Of a stretch of DNA of 64,000 bases, positions 1 through 10,679 are shown in pieces. Every line of letters begins with the position of its first letter. Within the stretch, counting starts at the first letter, position 1. The notes under the pieces are model-generated. The model had not been told where the DNA came from, made no database searches, and saw only the letters and a program-made list of their open reading frames with translations. This DNA comes from Trochalopteron elliotii (taxonomy: Eukaryota; Chordata; Aves; Passeriformes; Leiothrichidae), in NCBI GenBank assembly GCA_024734555.1, contig JANPWX010020316.1, positions 132,894 through 196,893 of the forward strand, written 5' to 3'. The translations under genes and the position numbers were made by a program.

Positions 1-2099
1 TGCTTTGGTTTGATTTGGGTTGCCCTGTGAGGGAAAAGTTTCTCCTCTAAGAAGAAAAGTATGTGTGCTCATTAGGAGTGCTTGGTGTGCTTCATAAGTA
101 TTTTATTAAGGTTCTGGCTTGCCTTTGGTTAGTTTTGTTGCATGGAAAATATTCTGTTATGTAAATTGATGCTGCAGTTTCATCTAGATCCTCTGAGTTC
201 TGCCTTGCTGCTGGCCATGTGAACATTTGAGCCCACATACACATCAGGAGGACAGTTGGAGAGAGACTGGTGACAGGACCAAAGATCAGGGAATACTCTT
301 GTATGTGAGCAGAATAAAAATCTTGGGATTGCTCAGAGGGTTGGCAAATGTGACAAAAAATTGGCCGCTATAGGGCATGTCAAGAATATATAGCTTCATG
401 GTTGTATAGGCACCTAGCTTGCTATTGGGAGCATTATGAAACTTGTTCTAGATGTTAACTTCCCATGTAGAAGAGGCTGCCTGAGACCAGAGGGGAGAAT
501 GGACCATCCAGTCACTCATTTGACCACTTTGGGGTTATTATACCTCATGCAGAGCATCTGAACTCTGCTGGCAAAGGTGAAGGAGAGGGCTGCAATGGTC
601 TGATTCAGCCCACAGACATCTGTGTTCCTGTGCTAAAATCAAAATTTCCCTGTAGCAGTTGAACCATGAAGACTAAATATGTTCATCTGTCCATTACTTC
701 TTCCTCCTTCCTCTGTTTCTGAGGTAGTGTCAACAGTTGACCTGGATTTTGACTTTCTTGAAAAAAGCATTCTTGATAGACTTGTTTTGGCCAGGGAGGT
801 CATATCAAGACCTGCTCTGTTTTGCAAAAAGTGGTTTCTAATATTGTGTGGTTTTGCTACGGTCCTAAGATTTGGAGACCCTCACGTTGAGTCATGAGGT
901 TCAGAAAGGATCCCTGGTTGGATTCTAAACTCCTTCTCAGATAAGAGTTTAGGTGCGTCTGGATCAAGACTTAATCCTAGACTTGGTCAACAGCTTGTGT
1001 CTAAAGAATTATAAGTGTACAATCAAAATTTTATATAACTTAGCTAAGATTTCAAAATTTCAGCACAATTATTTGCAATTCACTTACCAAATATCTGATG
1101 TGATAAGGATTCTCTCAACCTTGAGGAGTAGCCTTAACAGGTATCCCTTCTCAAAGAGGGAGCCTGCCATGCAGTCCATTGCCATACAGGAGAGCTCATT
1201 GGGCCCTGGGTTGTCCATTGTTTCTGGAGTAAGATGACTGACATAGTCATATTTGCATACCAGATGTATTTCAGCTGGTGCATGCTCAACTAGCTCACAT
1301 TTGGGAGCAAGATTTATGGCCCTTAGCTATTATGTTGTTATCTGTCTTCCCAGAGTCCAACTTAAGTCAGATGCAGCCATCATGACCACCACTGGTGGCT
1401 ATTGCTTAAGCAGATAAGGGCAGGGGTGAGCATGCTGTCACAACAAAAAGCAGTTGGGTATCAGCAGCAAAAGTATATATGGTCCTGATGTCCTTCAGAT
1501 GGGAGGATAAATTTGATGCATTACTCTCATTAGATGCTGCCTTTATTGGACTGTTACTCAGCTTTTTTGCTTTGTAGCATACTATCACCCCTGAATCAGA
1601 GTGATGTCAGCCTCCAGACCATGGAATTGCTTATTGGATATTCCTGCCCTGGACAGACAAAAAAATATTTTTGTGCATCCAGTTACTGCTTCTGGTCTTG
1701 TTAGAACTACCTAGAACTGGGAAGGGTTAACATTTCCTGCAGTTTTATCAGGAGTCAGCTGTTGGATGTAGCTGCTATTTTTAAAAAAACTTAGACATGC
1801 AGTGTGAAGAGGAACATCTAATAAAACCAGCCTGCTGCTGGGATGTTGTCTGTGCTTGATTTTGAAGCTCCCGATCTGGTTGCACACCGTATGTATTAAA
1901 TTTCATGTAGGATTGCATCATTTAAAAATAATAAAGCTTCACAGATGCAGGCATTCTGTCTGTCTGGTAGAACTGATGCCCATCACTGCTAGGTAATGCC
2001 CTACATGCATTGCTTGTCATTCACTGGAATGTGGCTACCTGGACCAGGTAGCCTGCTAAGGCTTTTTGATATGTCTAGGTACATTATTTATGGTGACTT
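1..2099. other. No gene recognised
   Basis: I see no ERV motif, CR1 tail, tRNA or convincing coding pattern here. The open frames are short, unrelated and without recognisable domains. The stretch may be unique host sequence or very old repeat. Confidence 0.4.
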
Positions 2100-2996
2100 G
2101 TGGGGTAATACCTTAGTTATTTGTATTGGATTTGTGTGACAAGGTTTTGGTAGAGGGGGCTACAAGGATGTTTTCTGTAAGGAGATACCAGAAGCATCCC
2201 CTCTGTCCAATAGAGCCAATGCCAGCCAACTCTAAGATGGATCTGCCACTGGAAAAAGCTGAGCCAAACAGTGATGATGGTGGCTCCTCTGATAACATAT
2301 TGAAGGGGAAAATCAAACTGTGGAAGAACAACAGCACAGAGAGGAGTGAGAATATGTGAGAGAAAGAACTCTGCAGACACCAAGGTCACTGGAGAAGGAG
2401 GGGGAGGAGGTACTCCAGGTGCCAGAGCAGATACTCCCCTGCAGCCCATGGTGAAGACCATGGCGAAGACCATCTGCCTCCCTGCAGCCTATGGAGGTTA
2501 ATGGTGGAGCAGATATTCACCTGCAGCCCATGGAGGACTTCACACTGGAGCAGGTGGATGCACCCAAAAGAGTCTGTGAATCTGTGGGAAGCCCATTCTG
2601 GAGCAGATTCCTTTCAGGACCCATGGACCTGTAGAGAGAGGACCCCAGTCTGGAGCATTTTGTTATCAGGACTCATGGCCCCGTTGGGAACCCACTCTGG
2701 AGCAGTCTTTTCCTGAAGGACTGCATCCTGTGGAAAGGAACTATGTTGGAGAATGTCATGGAGTCTCCCAATTGGAGGGACCCCACTCTGGAGCAGGGGA
2801 AGAGTGTGAAGAGTTCTTCCCCTGAGGAAGAAGGGGCAGCAGAAAAAATGTGATAAACTGGCTACAATCCCCATTCCCCATCCCCCTGCACTACTGGAGG
2901 AGGAGAAGGTAGAGAATTTGAGAGTGAAGTTGAGCCTGGGAAGAAGGGATGAGTGGGGGAAAGGTGTTTTATTTTCCCATCCCGCTTTGATTTTGA
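2100..2996 (+). repeat. Avian interspersed repeat, 5' part (probable ERV LTR)
   Basis: The stretch from about 2340 consists of degenerate 30-60 bp modules built on phrases such as 'cctgcagcccatgg' and 'ctggagcag'. I recognise this pattern from memory as a common interspersed avian repeat, probably an ERV-L-type LTR; the family name is uncertain. The repeat is interrupted at about 2997 by a CR1 and resumes near 3990. The left boundary is approximate. Confidence 0.5.
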
Positions 2997-3960
2997 TAGA
3001 ATCATATAATGGCTTGGGTTGGAAAGGACCTTAAAGATCATGCCCTTCCAACCCCCTGCCATGAGCAGGGACACCTTTCACCAGACCAGGTTGCTCAGAA
3101 CTCCATCCAGCCTGGTCTTGAACATCTCCAGGGATGGGGCATCCACAACTACTCTGGGCAACCTCTTCCAGTGCCTCATCACTCTCACAGTAAAGAATTT
3201 TTTCCTAACTTTTAATCTAAACCTACTGTCTTTCAGTTTGAATCCGTCCTCCTTTGCCCTGTCACTACATACCCTTGTAAAAAAATCCCTCTCCATATTC
3301 CTTGTATGCTCCCTTCAGGTACTGGAAGGCCAGAATTTGGTCACCCCAAAGCCTTCTCTTTTCCAGGCTTAACAAACTCAATTCTCTCAGCCTTTCCTCA
3401 TAGGGGAGATGCACCATCTCTCTAACCATCCTGTTGGCCTCCTCTGGACTCACTCCATCAGGTTGATGTCTTTCCTGTGCTGGGACCCGAGCTGGATGCA
3501 GTACTCTAGCTGGGGTCTCACCAGAGTGGAGCAGAGGGACAGAATTCCCACCCTTGCTATGCTGCTCACACTACTTTGGTGGCAGCCCAGGACACATAGG
3601 GTTTCTGGGCTGCAAGTGCACACGGCCCGGGGCATGTCCAACCAGCACCCTGAAGTTCTTCTCTGCAGGGCTGCTCTCAATCTGTTCATCCCCCAGCCTG
3701 GATTGATACCCGGGGTTGCCCTGACCCAGGTGCAACACCTTGTACTTGATCTTATTAAACCTCATGAGATTGCCATGGGCCACTTCTCAAGCTTGTCCAG
3801 GCCTCTCTGGATGGCATCCCATCCTTCAGGACTGTCACCTGCACTGTTCAGCTTGGTGTCATCTGCAAATTTGCTAAAGGTTTACTCAGTCGCTTAATCT
3901 ATGTAATTAGTGAAGTTTTAAAATAACATTGGTCCAAATATGGGGACCAGTATTATTTAC
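2997..3960 (-). mobile_element. CR1 LINE, 5'-truncated, minus strand
   Basis: The plus strand starts with the familiar reverse-complemented CR1 3' end (agaatcatataatgg, then ttgggttggaaaggacc). Minus-strand frames at 3078-3296, 3265-3453 and 3450-3783 give the C-terminal part of the CR1 ORF2 protein, including a VRKKFFTVRV-like segment and the terminal LDGVLSNLV motif. The pieces lie in different frames, so the copy is dead. The 5' end fades out near 3960. CR1 is the dominant LINE of birds, which supports an avian source. The copy splits the repeat at 2100-4180. Confidence 0.9.
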
Positions 3961-4180
3961 TGGTGTTTGATTGGAAATATTTTGCAGTATTGGCAAATTG
4001 GCATATTTATTGGCAATATTTTGATTGGCAATAAATTAAATTCATTTTCCCCAAGTAAAGTCTCTTTTGCTAGTGATGGTAAATGCTGAATGTCCTTATC
4101 TTGACACACAAGCCTTTTGTTAAATTTTCTCTCTCCTGTCCAGATGAGGAGGGGAGTGATAGAGCAGCCTTGGTGGACAC
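3961..4180 (+). repeat. Avian interspersed repeat, 3' part after CR1
   Basis: The phrases 'ttgattggcaataaatt', 'ttttccccaagtaaag' and 'gagcagccttggtgg' continue the 3' end of the repeat that begins at 2100. The sequence just left of the CR1 ends in 'ctttgattttgat' and the right side resumes with 'attttgattggcaata', as expected for one element split by an insertion. A short AT-rich local duplication (tattggcaaattggcatatttattggc) lies at the right junction. Confidence 0.5.
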
Positions 4181-4398
4181 TGTTATGAATGAGTGCTTGA
4201 GATTACTTAAAAAATCAGCAGTAAAGGTATCAGTAAAAACCAGATTTAATATTAAGTGACAGCATGACAAGGTTCATTGGCAAGATTCACTCTACTTCTT
4301 ACTAGACAGTTAAGGCACGCCACGGAAAAACAAGCAACAACAAAACCAAACAAAATCCAGGCAATCAAAACTGAAATGAACAGAGAACTATCTAGGGT

Positions 4399-4452
4399 GT
4401 GTGTGGGGGGGTGGGTGTGAGTGTATGTATGTGCATGTGTGTGTGTGTGTGA
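4399..4452. repeat. GT-rich microsatellite
   Basis: An imperfect (GT)n tract with a G7 interruption and GTAT variants. Confidence 0.85.
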
Positions 4453-4528
4453 GTTTAGGTTCATGGGACAAAAGGACAGTGAGGGGAAGGATAAAAAGGA
4501 ATATGGCCTAAAAGCTCAACAGCAGTCA

Positions 4529-4760
4529 AACTTAACAGTACTTTAACTTATACCTTAAACCTAAGAATTTAACAAAGGAACAACACTTAACTTATACCTA
4601 ACTTAACTTATAACTTAACCTTAACAATTTAAGAGGAATAACACTTAGTATTATTTAACCTAACTTATGACTTCAAAGTTGAACTTAGCAACTTAGCAAA
4701 GGAACAACACAGCAGCATTTAACTTAGCTTATAACTTATGACATAACATTACTTACAGGC
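4529..4760. repeat. AT-rich degenerate tandem repeat (AACTTA-type)
   Basis: The hexamer-like words 'aactta', 'acttat' and 'cttaac' recur many times with small changes over about 230 bp, interleaved with two longer repeats of 'gcaaaggaacaacac' or 'acaaaggaacaacac' type. There is no coding potential. The tract may belong to an LTR or may be an independent satellite-like stretch. Confidence 0.6.
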
Positions 4761-5433
4761 CTAACTTGCTTAGATATCTGAGGTACTTAAACATCTAAGA
4801 AAGCAGCATTTCTCCCAGATTTGCTATAGCATATGCACACGTGTATGCACACAGACATAGTACAAGTTACCTGTGAAAAATTCCCCTCGAAGGTAAGTGA
4901 AATACTCAGTTTGGATGCCTTTGCATCTCCCTTACAGGCAAAGGGTTAGGCCTTGAGTGGGTGTATCAGCCCAAGACTTATTGTTGTTCATCAATCCTCC
5001 AAGTATAATAAACTTGAGAGTTTGCTGGCTCTGAGAGGCATCCCACTCAGAGGGAGGTTGCTGGTGGCAGCTGGCTGCAGTCCAGAAGAGCTCAAAGGGT
5101 CTCATTTTGGACCCCTGCTTATAGGGTGGCAAAAGAGTGGGCTTAAGCCATAACAATGATTCATTCTGGCCACAGTTTGGGTCAGTACTTTCTTTGAAAG
5201 TGTGAGAAGAGGGATGTTATGCCATTCAGGCAAGAAAAATAGTTCCCAAGGCTGTTCATAAAGAAAACAGGAGCTCATTAGAAAGCAGCAGTTCCTGGGA
5301 GCAGACAGTGTTTCTGATAAGCTCCAGAAGAGCTGAGCCCAGGTGTTGTTTGTCAAGGCCAAGGCCTAATGAGCATTTCTCAAATCACAGTGTGTGACAG
5401 CTAACAGCTGGTCTAAAAGCCTCACAACCACAA
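4761..5433. other. Unassigned, possibly old LTR material
   Basis: No gene is visible. A minus-strand TATA-like 'cttataagc' at about 5117-5125 and purine/pyrimidine-rich blocks are compatible with an old LTR, but I cannot place boundaries or a partner copy. The right edge is the target site of the solo LTR at 5434. Confidence 0.25.
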
Positions 5434-6077
5434 TGTCCTGGTTTAGGGCAAATTTGGGAGGAAACCTCAGAATGAGGTTCCTCTGGAGAGAAAACCTTAA
5501 GTGCCTTAAGAAAAGTGGAAAAAACTATTTATTTGACAAACAAAATGCCCACAAGCATAAGGAATGAATAATATGAAACAATAAAACCTCTCGCCGCTCC
5601 AAAGAGAGATGGAAAAACTGAGAGAAGTCCTTGCCAGGAGTTAGCTCAGCTCTCTCAGCCTCTTATCAGTCCCAGTCCCTTCGGTGCTGGAAAATGCCGA
5701 GGTCCAGGCCCGGTGGGCCGCGGGCACAAGATCCCGGTCCTCCTCTGGGTTTTTCAGTCCAGAGAAGATTTAAACAGTCCCAAGAAAAAAGGAGAAAAGA
5801 AAAAAAAACAGTCCAGGAAGCTTCTTTGCCTCAGCTAGCTAAACTAACTAAAAGCAAGAAAAACCTCTCTCTGGCCACTGTCCATGCATCTGGCGAACAC
5901 ACAGTCCCGAGGAAGAAGAAAAAATGCAGAGGAGTGAACACTGTTTTTCAAAACAAACTGTGCGCTTCTTCTTTCCCTGCTTCACTCTCAGAACCAGTCT
6001 TAAAAGGACAGAACACAACATATAGCACACAGAGAACAGACGATTGGGGATACAAGCATCATAGTCACCCTAGGACA
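5434..6077 (-). mobile_element. Solo LTR (ERV-L-like), minus orientation, TSD cacaa
   Basis: The element runs from tgtcctgg to aggaca with 5-bp direct repeats cacaa at 5429-5433 and 6078-6082. These are a clean insertion signature. On the minus strand a polyadenylation signal AATAAA is present (tttatt at about 5529). The same family occurs at 14327-15006 and 46619-47252, always in this orientation. There is no internal sequence on either side, so it is a solo LTR left by LTR-LTR recombination. A 5-bp duplication fits ERV-L. The 151-codon plus-strand frame inside it (5631-6086) is not credible as a gene. Confidence 0.88.
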
Positions 6078-6082
6078 CACAA

Positions 6083-7749
6083 GTAACCTTGACCTTAACT
6101 CGATCAGCCTATACCTGTGAAAAAAAGGAGAGAGGGCACTGAGAGGTGGAGGGACTTGGCTGCAGAGAACAGATGCCAGCCAATCCCTGAAGAGCATGTA
6201 CGCAGGCAACTATTTTTCAGTGAACTGGGTGGCACTAAGATTCTAGCCAATTGGGGTCAACCATATAGAAGCAAGTGGTGAACAATAGTTTTACTATTGC
6301 TGCATGAACCTCAGAGTGTCGTGTCATGTCCATCTCAACTGTGACAGCAGTGCAGCCTGGAAGAAAAAAAAAGGGGGGGGGGAGATGCACCACCACAGGC
6401 ACCTAGCATCTAGCCAAGATCAACCCAGCATTTGGTCCTGCTGTGGTTTTGCTTCATTTTCCCTTAGCCACCTTAGCTGCCTGTTCTGCTTTTGATATGG
6501 TGCTATATGAGATTGTATATCTGTAATCTGCCATCCTAGAAATGTATCGTTTTCCACTTGATAATGAGTGATTCCTACATATATGGATGTCTGGGCTAAA
6601 CAGACAGTAAACATAATTTTACAGTCTCTTTGAGTTATCTTAAGACCAAGTTCCTTATTTCTCTATTTTTCCTCAGTGGTCGCTGATGCTTTTGCCTTGC
6701 AGGAAGGGTTAAAAATAGTTTTGTAGCTGTGATTCCTGTAATGCATGGTATGGATAGAAATGCAATGCCATTTTTAATCTGTATAGAGTGGAAGCAATAG
6801 TGAAGATATGCAGCCGTGGAGTGGCTGAATTCTATATGGATGTTCTGACCTATTCTGCAGTAAGATCTTATTCACTGTGAAGATCATTTTTGTCCCTTTT
6901 AGGGCTTAGATAATTTTTTCCCCAAGTCATCAAGGTGGTAGGGCATCTAAAACTACTTAAGATGCAGCTGTCGTCATGTACTTTTTCTTTGTGCAGATGA
7001 AACTTGCTTTGGAAATTATCCTCCCATAAGCCTTGGATAAGCAGGGCTTCTTTTCAATGATCTGAGCAAGGCCAAGTCAGAAGTCAGATTCCAGTAAATG
7101 TTAGGGAGGAAAGTCCTGAGGGCCCAGTGGAATGGATTCATGATCTCTCATTGAGAGGTCTTTACAAAATATAGTAAGTCTAGTGATGATTCAGATACCT
7201 ATAAACCCCCGAAATCACCAGTGCTGTTGAGAACATCTCTATCCATATGAAGCATCTGTGCTTCTCCATCTGTTGCTATGATCTCAGACACCTTCACCCC
7301 TGAAGTGCTGTAGCAGGGCATCTCACCCCAGAAGAGCTTATCTGTTGCTTGTTAGCTGGTGAAATAACTTGGGGCATCTTGCCCCTCACAAGAGTTTGCT
7401 AATTGGGGAAATAACTCAGTCAGGACAGCTTGTCTTGTAAGGAGTTATTTCGACGCCATGGGAGTAACACTTCCAGCTGACAATAAACATCTTTCTGTGG
7501 AAAGATAAGTTGGAATTTCTGACTGAAAGACACCTCACTTTACAAACTATAAAAGCTATGCCAAACTTTCACAAAGCAGAAATCTTCTGCATGTTCCCTG
7601 GAAACGTGGGTTGTTTTTTTTTCAAAGTTGGGATGCCTACTTTGTGGTTACTCCTCTAGAGTTTGAGTGAAAAGACTCTGTGTACACTCTTGTCAATTTG
7701 GTAGTAAGTTACATTGACTCCTAATCTAGACTATTTCTTTACTAGCTAT
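6083..7749. other. No gene recognised
   Basis: I find no domain, LTR end pair or LINE tail here. A short A/G-rich tract lies near 6364-6382. The sequence looks like ordinary intergenic DNA or unrecognisable old repeat. Confidence 0.4.
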
Positions 7750-8395
7750 TGTTGGAGTCCAGGGCATCCCTTTGGGTGACCTGGGACCTGAGGAAGAAAG
7801 TTCGAACCCTGGACAGGGGGGTGTGAAGCCGGTCCAGGGGGGTAGGAGACATTGGCACACAGCCCAGAAAGACACCGAGTTTGATTTTAGTCCATGGGAA
7901 AAGCTTCCAACATTGAGAGAAGAATTGCAAACCTCAAGGGTGTGAAAACAGTAGCTTAGCACAGCACGGGGTGAAAAATTTTGTAGTTTTAGGATTCTTA
8001 GTATAGAGGTAAATGGGGGACAAGATGGAGGATTTAGGGCCTTGCCCTAGGTTCTTCTCCTTCTCCCTCGTCCTCCATCTTCTGAGGTAGTGATGACACA
8101 AAGTAGTTTGAGGGGATTGGGTTAAGGTACAAGTGACCTTTCTAGTATAGGCACTAGGCATTGGCACAAATTAGTAAATAATGGACACATAGCTATCTGT
8201 ATAAGAGTAGAGCACCGCCTCACCGAGGGGCAGTCGCCTCGTGTCCCAGCCGCTGTCTGGACCTCAGCTGGGTGCAGAGAAACTTTGAGATATCAAATAA
8301 TAAACAACACGAGAAACCTGAAAACAAGGTCTTGGAGACTCTGCTTTTTCACGCGACTCGGCTCAGGGCTTTTAGAGGGCCAAGGACTCTTAACA
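7750..8395 (+). mobile_element. LTR with matching terminal inverted repeats
   Basis: The start tgttggagtcc and the end ggactcttaaca are imperfect inverted complements, as in retroviral LTRs. A polyadenylation signal aataaa lies near 8300, followed by a GC-rich R/U5-like region, so the orientation is plus. The left flank is gctat (7745-7749). The same pentamer appears at 8430-8434 rather than directly after 8395, so either the element extends about 34 bp past the LTR or the match is chance. No partner LTR is seen. Confidence 0.6.
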
Positions 8396-8900
8396 ACCGG
8401 AATCTCGGGTTAGAAAACCAAACCCGAGAGCTATAATATAGGTACCTTGACATCGTGCACTGGTTTATGTAATCTACTAGTAGTTATTTTTGGTTTATAC
8501 TGTGTAGTAAATAACTGTTAAAGGCCTTTTGTCTGTTATTTCCTGTCTATTCAATAAATAACTAATTTTATAATAGACCTGATCTGTCATCCTTAGAACT
8601 TGCAGGTCTAAGAAATTTTGGTTCAGGCCACTGAAATTTAAGCTGCTGCCAAAAATCTGAGCCTAAGGCAGAGATTGTCTGAAGCTTCCATTTGATCCGT
8701 AACATTATTGGTGTAGTTGAATGGCAGGATGGCAAATGATTTAGAGAAAGACAGCCAAAGCTTGGCAGATTACCTATGGAGGCATAGTGTTCATATTGAA
8801 ACTGATGACCCTTGGCTAGTAGATAACTGGTTTGAGTGGGGGAAAAATGCAAGAGAAAATAAATGAAAAGTGGGAATCCCTGAAAGATAAAAAAAGAAAA
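8396..8900. other. LTR downstream flank, small inverted repeat, no gene
   Basis: An 8-bp inverted repeat (ctcgggtt at 8404-8411 and aacccgag at 8421-8428, with a 9-nt loop) lies just after the LTR. The rest shows no feature that I can name. Confidence 0.4.
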
Positions 8901-8929
8901 GGTATTATTTGTCATGCACTATTCAAGAC

Positions 8930-10360
8930 AATATGGATGAAGGGCAGGAAAGACAGAAACTGAATATCTCTGGAGAGTTTGTCTCACTGGGGGAGATCAG
9001 ATATTATTGGATGGGACAGAGTTTTGGGTTTTTGGGTGCAGGTGTCCTTTTGCACCCTGGACCAGACCCTCTTGATGAACCCCATCCAATAACCAGCAGA
9101 ATTGCATATTGGGCAGGAGGAATAAATGTTATGGAGAGGGGGGAACCTGCCTCAATCCTCATGCAGTCAATGATATCTCTGCTGCTGTTGTAAAAGCTGC
9201 CTGTTTGCAAGCAATGCACAGACGTGTAGAGGGAGGCATTCCAATCCCTGCAGAGGTAGATACTGAAATGTTTAGACCTCTGATAAGAGGGGCTCCAACT
9301 ATGCTAAAAGGTTATTTGTTGGGGAGATAAGGCAAAATCAAAAGAGATATAATGCATAATGAAGCTTTACAAGACCCACAAGCCCCGAGGAAACTAATTC
9401 CTACATGGGCAGATGTCTTGCATGATATAGTAAACTATGCAAGAGAAATAGGCTGGGAAAACTAGGAAAATGGCCCAAGTACTGAAATGCAGAAACCCTC
9501 TGAAAAATGTGTAAGAACTGTAAAAAATAACCCACCTGAGAATGAGCTATGGAGAACTGCCTTGGCTTTGGGAATACTGAGAGCTGCTTTCCAGGTAGGG
9601 AAGGGGGATGAGGGGAGGGGCAGATTTAAATCCAAACCTTTTACAGAGAAAAAAAAACCCCACTTCCAATTTATTTGCAACACAGCAGGAAAAAGATAAC
9701 AAACCTTAAGCACTGGATGAACTCTGGGGCCCAGCTGGTGCATTCTTGCATATCAATGATTTTCTGATAAGGATAGCCGCTATGCTTATTTGGCTGTAGG
9801 AATGAAGATACAACCTGTAAAAATTCTTAAGTGACACTGGAACTTAAAATCTCTTTGATTACTCCTACAGAAGCTGAAAAACTAAACTTAAGTTTTAAAA
9901 ATAAAAATAAAATTTGTTTAACTGTCTTTAAAAGAAAAAGTATTATTTGTTACTCTGCCAGAATCTGTTATGAAGTAAGTAAAAATTTAGAACAAAGAGG
10001 AATTATATATAGAATGCATTCTGTTTACAATTTTCCTGTTTGGCCAGTGGAAAAAAAAAGTGTACAGGAGCTGAAGTTTAACAATTGATGATCAAAAGCT
10101 TATTGCTAACTTACTGCAGCTGTCCTAACTATTGCAAACCTCGCTGCTACACTGCAGGCATCTGCACATAAATAAATGGCAGTTTTGGATATAAAAGATC
10201 ATGAGTACTCTGAGATATTGGAGAAATCATGTTCCTGGATTTTCTGTAATAACAAGACCCTTGAAAGCATTAATACAGAAAAAACCAAAACTAGGAATGG
10301 CTTGACAGCCACAAACAGGCTTTGCAAATGCTGATAGAATTGAAAACATATCAATCACTT
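8930..10360 (+). pseudogene. Degraded ERV gag / protease / RT relic
   Basis: Scattered frames read like a retroviral gag-pol in ruins. Around 9150-9330 there is a capsid-like stretch with a MFRPLIRGAP phrase. Near 9832 an Asp-Thr-Gly-Thr protease motif is followed at once by a frame break. From about 9970 to 10200 come RT N-terminal phrases (FPVWPVEKK, then TIANLAATLQASAHK and MAVLDIKD) in shifting frames. Gag C-terminal and most RT sequence is absent. The retroviral class is not resolved: the RT phrases resemble class I or III more than class II. The element was old before the neighbouring insertions, and both ends are approximate. Confidence 0.5.
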
Positions 10361-10679
10361 GGGCCAGTTCATCCTAGTGATCCTACAGTGTCAGAGTCTG
10401 TCCAAAGATGTGATATGCGTCACGACTGTCTCCAATGATTGAGGACTGAGACCCCAGACTCTGAAAGGAGCCCCTGGCCTGGCTGAGGTGGAACGTTTGC
10501 CAAGTCTCGAAGAACTGGTATGCATCTCCATGAGAACGGAGTGCAAGAACAGTGGAACTGGTCACAGCGGACTGAACCAAGGCTGCTTGTCCGAACTGGT
10601 CTGTCCGTACCGGTGGTACGGTTTGCAGCTTATCTCAATGGGGTGTCAAAATTACCACGGATTTTTAATAGGGGCCACT
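10361..10679. other. Unassigned stretch before alpharetrovirus-like pol
   Basis: A frame is open from 10488 into pol, but the residues before about 10680 match nothing I recognise. It could be the eroded protease end of the following element. Confidence 0.3.

Noticed and set aside
953..1237. 94-codon plus-strand frame and other small frames in the first 2 kb
   Set aside because: No domain, no signal and no supporting neighbour; the length is expected by chance.
2126..2359. 77-codon frame in the avian repeat
   Set aside because: It lies wholly within an interspersed repeat. The acidic look comes from the repeat composition.
5631..6086. 151-codon plus-strand frame
   Set aside because: It runs against the LTR orientation and consists of LTR sequence plus the target duplication; low-complexity Lys/Arg/Ser content.
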